Below, in pieces: positions 61,317 to 64,000 of a DNA stretch of 64,000 nt. The stretch's first letter is position 1; every line of letters starts with the position of its first letter. The notes under the pieces were generated by a model. That model saw only the letters and a list, made by a program, of their open reading frames with translations. It did not search any database and was not told the origin of the DNA. Origin of the DNA: Chryseobacterium indicum (GTDB lineage: Bacteria > Bacteroidota > Bacteroidia > Flavobacteriales > Weeksellaceae); contig NZ_JACSGT010000002.1 in NCBI RefSeq assembly GCF_021504595.1, forward strand, positions 186,001 through 250,000, written 5' to 3'. The position numbers and the translations under genes were made by a program.

Positions 61317-62441
61317 TCAGGTTGCTAAAAATTGTCTCCCCGAAAGTGATTTTACCTTCCCCAAAAGTTCCAATTCTAAAATAACCGGTAAAATTTTGTG
61401 TGAAGAAAGGTCTGTTTTATCAGCAAGATCATCCAGAGAAATGTATGGATTTTCAGATATTATTTTAACTATTTCATTTTGATTTTCAGTTAATTGGATT
61501 GAAATTTCACTATGAGGAAATAATTCTCCCGTTCTGCCCTCCGGATTATTAAATCCTAAATTTTCAACCAGATCTTTTATCGTGGAAATTGCCGAAGCTT
61601 TGTTCTGAAAAATCAGATGATTACAACCTTGGCTCTGTTTATCTGTAATCTTTCCGGGAAGTGCATATACTTCGCGGTTATACTGATTGGCTAACGTTGC
61701 TGTACTGATTGAACCGCCTCCAAAAGCTGTTTCTACCACAATTGTCGCAGGAGAAATTCCGGCAACAATTCTGTTTCTCTGAATAAAATTTTCGCGATCC
61801 GGCTTTTTGGATGAATTGAATTCTGTAAATAAAGTTCCCCCGTCTTCAAGAATTTTTTCGGATAATTTTTTATTTTTTGAAGGATACAATGTATGAAAAC
61901 CATGCGCTAAAACGGCAACCGTAAAAACCTGATGATGAAGAGACTGCTCATGAACTTCTTTATCTACTCCCAAAGCCAAACCGCTCACGGAAATAAAATT
62001 ACAGGATGATGTTTCCTTAAAAAAATCTTCAATAAATTGTTTTCCGTAGGAAGTCATATTTCTCGTTCCTACCATGCTTATTTTTGGTTTAGCATCATTA
62101 AAATTTCCTTTTTGGTAAAGAATTGCAGGAGCATCATCACATTCGTTTAAGAGTTTAGGAAGATCATGGAGATGTCTCAGATTAATTTTGATCTGATTGG
62201 TCTCACAAAACTTCAGTTCATTTTCAGCAAACTTCAGATGAGCAGGATTTCCGATGTCTGAAATTATTTTAGAACCGAATCCGTCCAGCTTTTTGTATTC
62301 TTTTTTGGTGTTTTCCCAAGCATTTTTGGCACTTCCGAAAATACGCACAAGCTTATAAAAATTGATATCTCCGATTAAATTACACTCGCGCAGAGCAATG
62401 GAATAAAGATGTTCTTCAGAATACATTTGTGTTGTTTTCAC
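61317..62441 (-). CDS. dprA: DNA-processing protein DprA
   Basis: 374 aa. An N-terminal SAM/HhH-like region, then the Rossmann-like core: 'KISMVGTRNMTSYGKQFIED', 'SVSGLALGVDKEVHEQSL', 'TVAVLAHGFHTLYPSKNKKL', 'TEFNSSKKPDRENFIQRNRI', 'VVETAFGGGSISTATLANQY', and a C-terminal DML1-like winged helix ('NEIVKIISENPYISLDDLAD'). DprA loads RecA on incoming ssDNA during transformation. It is intact although the other competence helicase, comM, is broken at 8960. The start is MKTTQMYSEEH at 62441 or the Met six residues later. Confidence 0.95.
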   Translation of the reverse strand: MKTTQMYSEEHLYSIALRECNLIGDINFYKLVRIFGSAKNAWENTKKEYKKLDGFGSKIISDIGNPAHLKFAENELKFCETNQIKINLRHLHDLPKLLNECDDAPAILYQKGNFNDAKPKISMVGTRNMTSYGKQFIEDFFKETSSCNFISVSGLALGVDKEVHEQSLHHQVFTVAVLAHGFHTLYPSKNKKLSEKILEDGGTLFTEFNSSKKPDRENFIQRNRIVAGISPATIVVETAFGGGSISTATLANQYNREVYALPGKITDKQSQGCNHLIFQNKASAISTIKDLVENLGFNNPEGRTGELFPHSEISIQLTENQNEIVKIISENPYISLDDLADKTDLSSHKILPVILELELLGKVKSLSGRQFLAT

Positions 62442-62462
62442 AAATGTAGAAATTTTTTGAAA

Positions 62463-63233
62463 TTATTTGCCTCTAAGTTCATCCAGTCTTTCCCAGATAT
62501 CGTCTTTCTTTTTGTAAGGCAGCTCCATAAAATCTTCAGGATGATTTTCTTTGTATTCCTGCCAGAGTTTATCATCTTTTTCGCTGTAATAATTTGGAAA
62601 TTCCCAGATGAATTTTTTCTTTTTATCGCCTACTTTCTTAAATAATAGAGCCAGAATTACGCCTACAATTCCACCCGCAAGATGCGCCTGCCAAGAAATT
62701 TTGCTGGGTTCCTGAAGATTGGAGAAAAGTTCTTCGGGAAGCATTCCCCAGATCAGACTTCCATAGTACAGAACGACCAACAGAGAAATCGTGAGCAGTT
62801 TCATATTCCATTTAAAAACCCCGCTGAAAAAAAGGAAAAACGCAAGAACATAAACTACTCCACTCGCTCCGATAGTACAAGTATAAAGATAATCTCCCGT
62901 CATGATATCTATTGGCGGAAGAAGCCAAACCAAAAATCCTGTAGCAAGCCAGCCTGTGATAAACACTTTATTGGCAACCAAAGGATAAAACTGATACAGC
63001 AAAAACATAAGCACCGCGATCGGGATAGAATTTCCCACAATATGTTCTAGATTGCCATGTAAAAGCGGTGACGTTATAATTCCCAATAAGCCTTCCGGCA
63101 ACAATGGAATGATCGCCCCGAAACAGCTCTGAAAAAAGCCCTGCATCTGTAAAAAGAAACCCAGCCACATTGCTGCAAGCATAAGCAAAGGATAAAGCAG
63201 CGCTTTTTTGGAAATTATATTGTTTTTTAACAT
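62463..63233 (-). CDS. Rhomboid-family intramembrane serine protease
   Basis: 256 aa with six membrane helices. Catalytic Ser124 in 'TIGASGVVYVLAFF' (GxSG) and His184 in 'WQAHLAGGIVGV'. 'SPLLHGNLEHIVGNSIPIAV' is the conserved L-H-x-N-x-x-H-I-x-x-N stretch. The soluble tail 'KKDDIWERLDELRGK' is normal in Bacteroidota. Cuts membrane helices near their start; substrates unknown. Encoded 21 bp upstream of dprA on the same strand. Confidence 0.92.
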   Translation of the reverse strand: MLKNNIISKKALLYPLLMLAAMWLGFFLQMQGFFQSCFGAIIPLLPEGLLGIITSPLLHGNLEHIVGNSIPIAVLMFLLYQFYPLVANKVFITGWLATGFLVWLLPPIDIMTGDYLYTCTIGASGVVYVLAFFLFFSGVFKWNMKLLTISLLVVLYYGSLIWGMLPEELFSNLQEPSKISWQAHLAGGIVGVILALLFKKVGDKKKKFIWEFPNYYSEKDDKLWQEYKENHPEDFMELPYKKKDDIWERLDELRGK

Positions 63234-63479
63234 GAAGATTCTACGTCAAATGAAAAGCCAAGGATAAATTTCGGAAAATTTGTCGATGAAAAATCTGTTC
63301 GAAAATTTATTTCAGACAAAAAGTAATGATTTTCACTGCTTTTATACAAAAGTTCTCTGTTTTGTCATTTGAAATTCAAAAAATAGCGGTTGAAAACTAT
63401 TCTTAAAACTGAATTTCCTTCCATAAAATTTATATTTAATATTTTTGTAAGGAATTTTGTATAATGAAATCCTGAACTC

Positions 63480-64000
63480 ATGAAGAAGTTTTTATTCACA
63501 CTCTCTCTTTCTCTGGGAATTTTCGCCAATGCACAGGTTGTTATTACAGACACCGCAGCCATTAAAGCAGATACCATTAAACACTGGTCGGTTTTAGGAA
63601 AACAGTCGCTGATGATTAATCAGGCCGCTTTCTCAAACTGGGTCGGCGGAGGAGCCAACAATGTAGGATGGCTTGCTGCGCTGGATTATAACATCACGTA
63701 TGAAAAAGATAAAGATCTTTGGGAAAACATCATTCTTTTAAATTACGGACAAAATGATACGAAAGGAGTTGGTGTAAGAAAAACGCAGGATGTTATTAAT
63801 TTTTCCACAAATTACGGAAGGAAGTTTTCAAAAAGCTGGTATCTTTCCGTAGGAGCGGGTCTGATTTCTCAGTTTTCTGCGGGATATGAGGACGGAAATA
63901 ATCCTGAAGCAAAAAAAATATCCAATTTTATGGCTCCCGGTTATCTGAATGTCGGGATGGGGATTACCTACAGACCCAATGACAATATTAATGTAACCCT
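63480..64000 (+). CDS. DUF3078 outer-membrane-type protein, truncated by window end
   Basis: The frame is open from ATG 63480 to the end of the window (~173 codons). A signal peptide (MKKFLFTLSLSLGIFANAQ) precedes 'HWSVLGKQSLMINQAAFSNW' and 'VGGGANNVGWLAALDYNITY', the DUF3078 signature, and alternating aromatic strands ('ITYEKDKDLWENIILLNYGQ') suggest a beta-barrel-like protein. Likely an envelope protein; role unknown. The 3' end lies outside. Confidence 0.85.
   Translation, partial: MKKFLFTLSLSLGIFANAQVVITDTAAIKADTIKHWSVLGKQSLMINQAAFSNWVGGGANNVGWLAALDYNITYEKDKDLWENIILLNYGQNDTKGVGVRKTQDVINFSTNYGRKFSKSWYLSVGAGLISQFSAGYEDGNNPEAKKISNFMAPGYLNVGMGITYRPNDNINVT

Noticed and set aside
1..64000. CRISPR array, including one linked to the Tn7-like element
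   Set aside because: No series of regularly spaced direct repeats and no cas gene was seen in any part of the window, so the element is not of the CRISPR-associated type on this evidence.

Overview
The window looks like the chromosome of a Bacteroidota flavobacterium, most likely Chryseobacterium or a close Weeksellaceae relative. The evidence is low-GC DNA, promoters of the TTG-N19-TAnnTTTG type, an S46 dipeptidyl peptidase, a DUF3078 protein, a grasp-with-spasm RiPP cluster and a split LanB. Species is inferred from gene content only.

Layout. (1) 1-8959: accessory DNA that ends in a Tn7-like transposon. It carries tnsA-tnsB-tnsC-tniQ on the minus strand and a convergent 565-aa gene that may be a remote TnsE analogue. 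Its right end (5'-TGT...) sits inside comM/yifB, leaving only the 3' part of comM (8960-9637). The left end and the 5' half of comM are not visible here. The cargo side holds an IS5-family copy inserted exactly at the start codon of a thermonuclease gene. (2) 9.7-15.2 kb: ordinary chromosome (YdeI-like, lipoprotein, S46 peptidase, META-domain protein, tRNA-Asn). (3) 15.2-38.1 kb: a large accessory region with two RiPP loci. The minus-strand locus is a graspetide (grasp-with-spasm) operon: precursor, ATP-grasp ligase, a 66-aa unknown, SPASM protein, C39-peptidase ABC exporter and HlyD adaptor. The plus-strand locus has a TPR/AraC regulator, a 51-aa precursor with a GG leader and no Cys at all, a prolyl oligopeptidase and a two-piece LanB dehydratase, but no LanC and no exporter. 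Around them lie an IS4-family copy, an IS200-type element, a decayed RAYT with REP-like inverted repeats, and debris of polymorphic toxins and immunity genes. (4) 38.4-48.7 kb: core genes (hflX, Na+/H+ antiporter, AlkD-type repair, lipoproteins, Ca2+/H+ antiporter, truncated haemoglobin). (5) 48.7-56.4 kb: a second accessory patch that is the best candidate for an undescribed system. It holds a 1237-aa coiled-coil protein without a signal peptide, a 360-aa protein with a lysozyme-like core, a small membrane protein (possible immunity) and a terminator. Beyond the terminator is an orphan copy of the 3' end of the 1237-aa gene, followed by a row of immunity-like genes, one of them a frameshifted Imm35-type gene. 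This layout resembles Rhs/CDI cassette replacement. (6) 56.9-64 kb: core genes (Kir channel, YkgJ-type protein, gdhA, dprA, rhomboid protease, DUF3078 protein running off the end).

How the parts may work together. Both RiPP precursors end their leaders in GG, and the only C39 peptidase exporter seen is in the graspetide operon, so it could process and export both products. The 48.7-56.4 kb patch reads as carrier, toxin and immunity with a history of 3'-end recombination. All functions are inferred from sequence patterns; no database search was possible.
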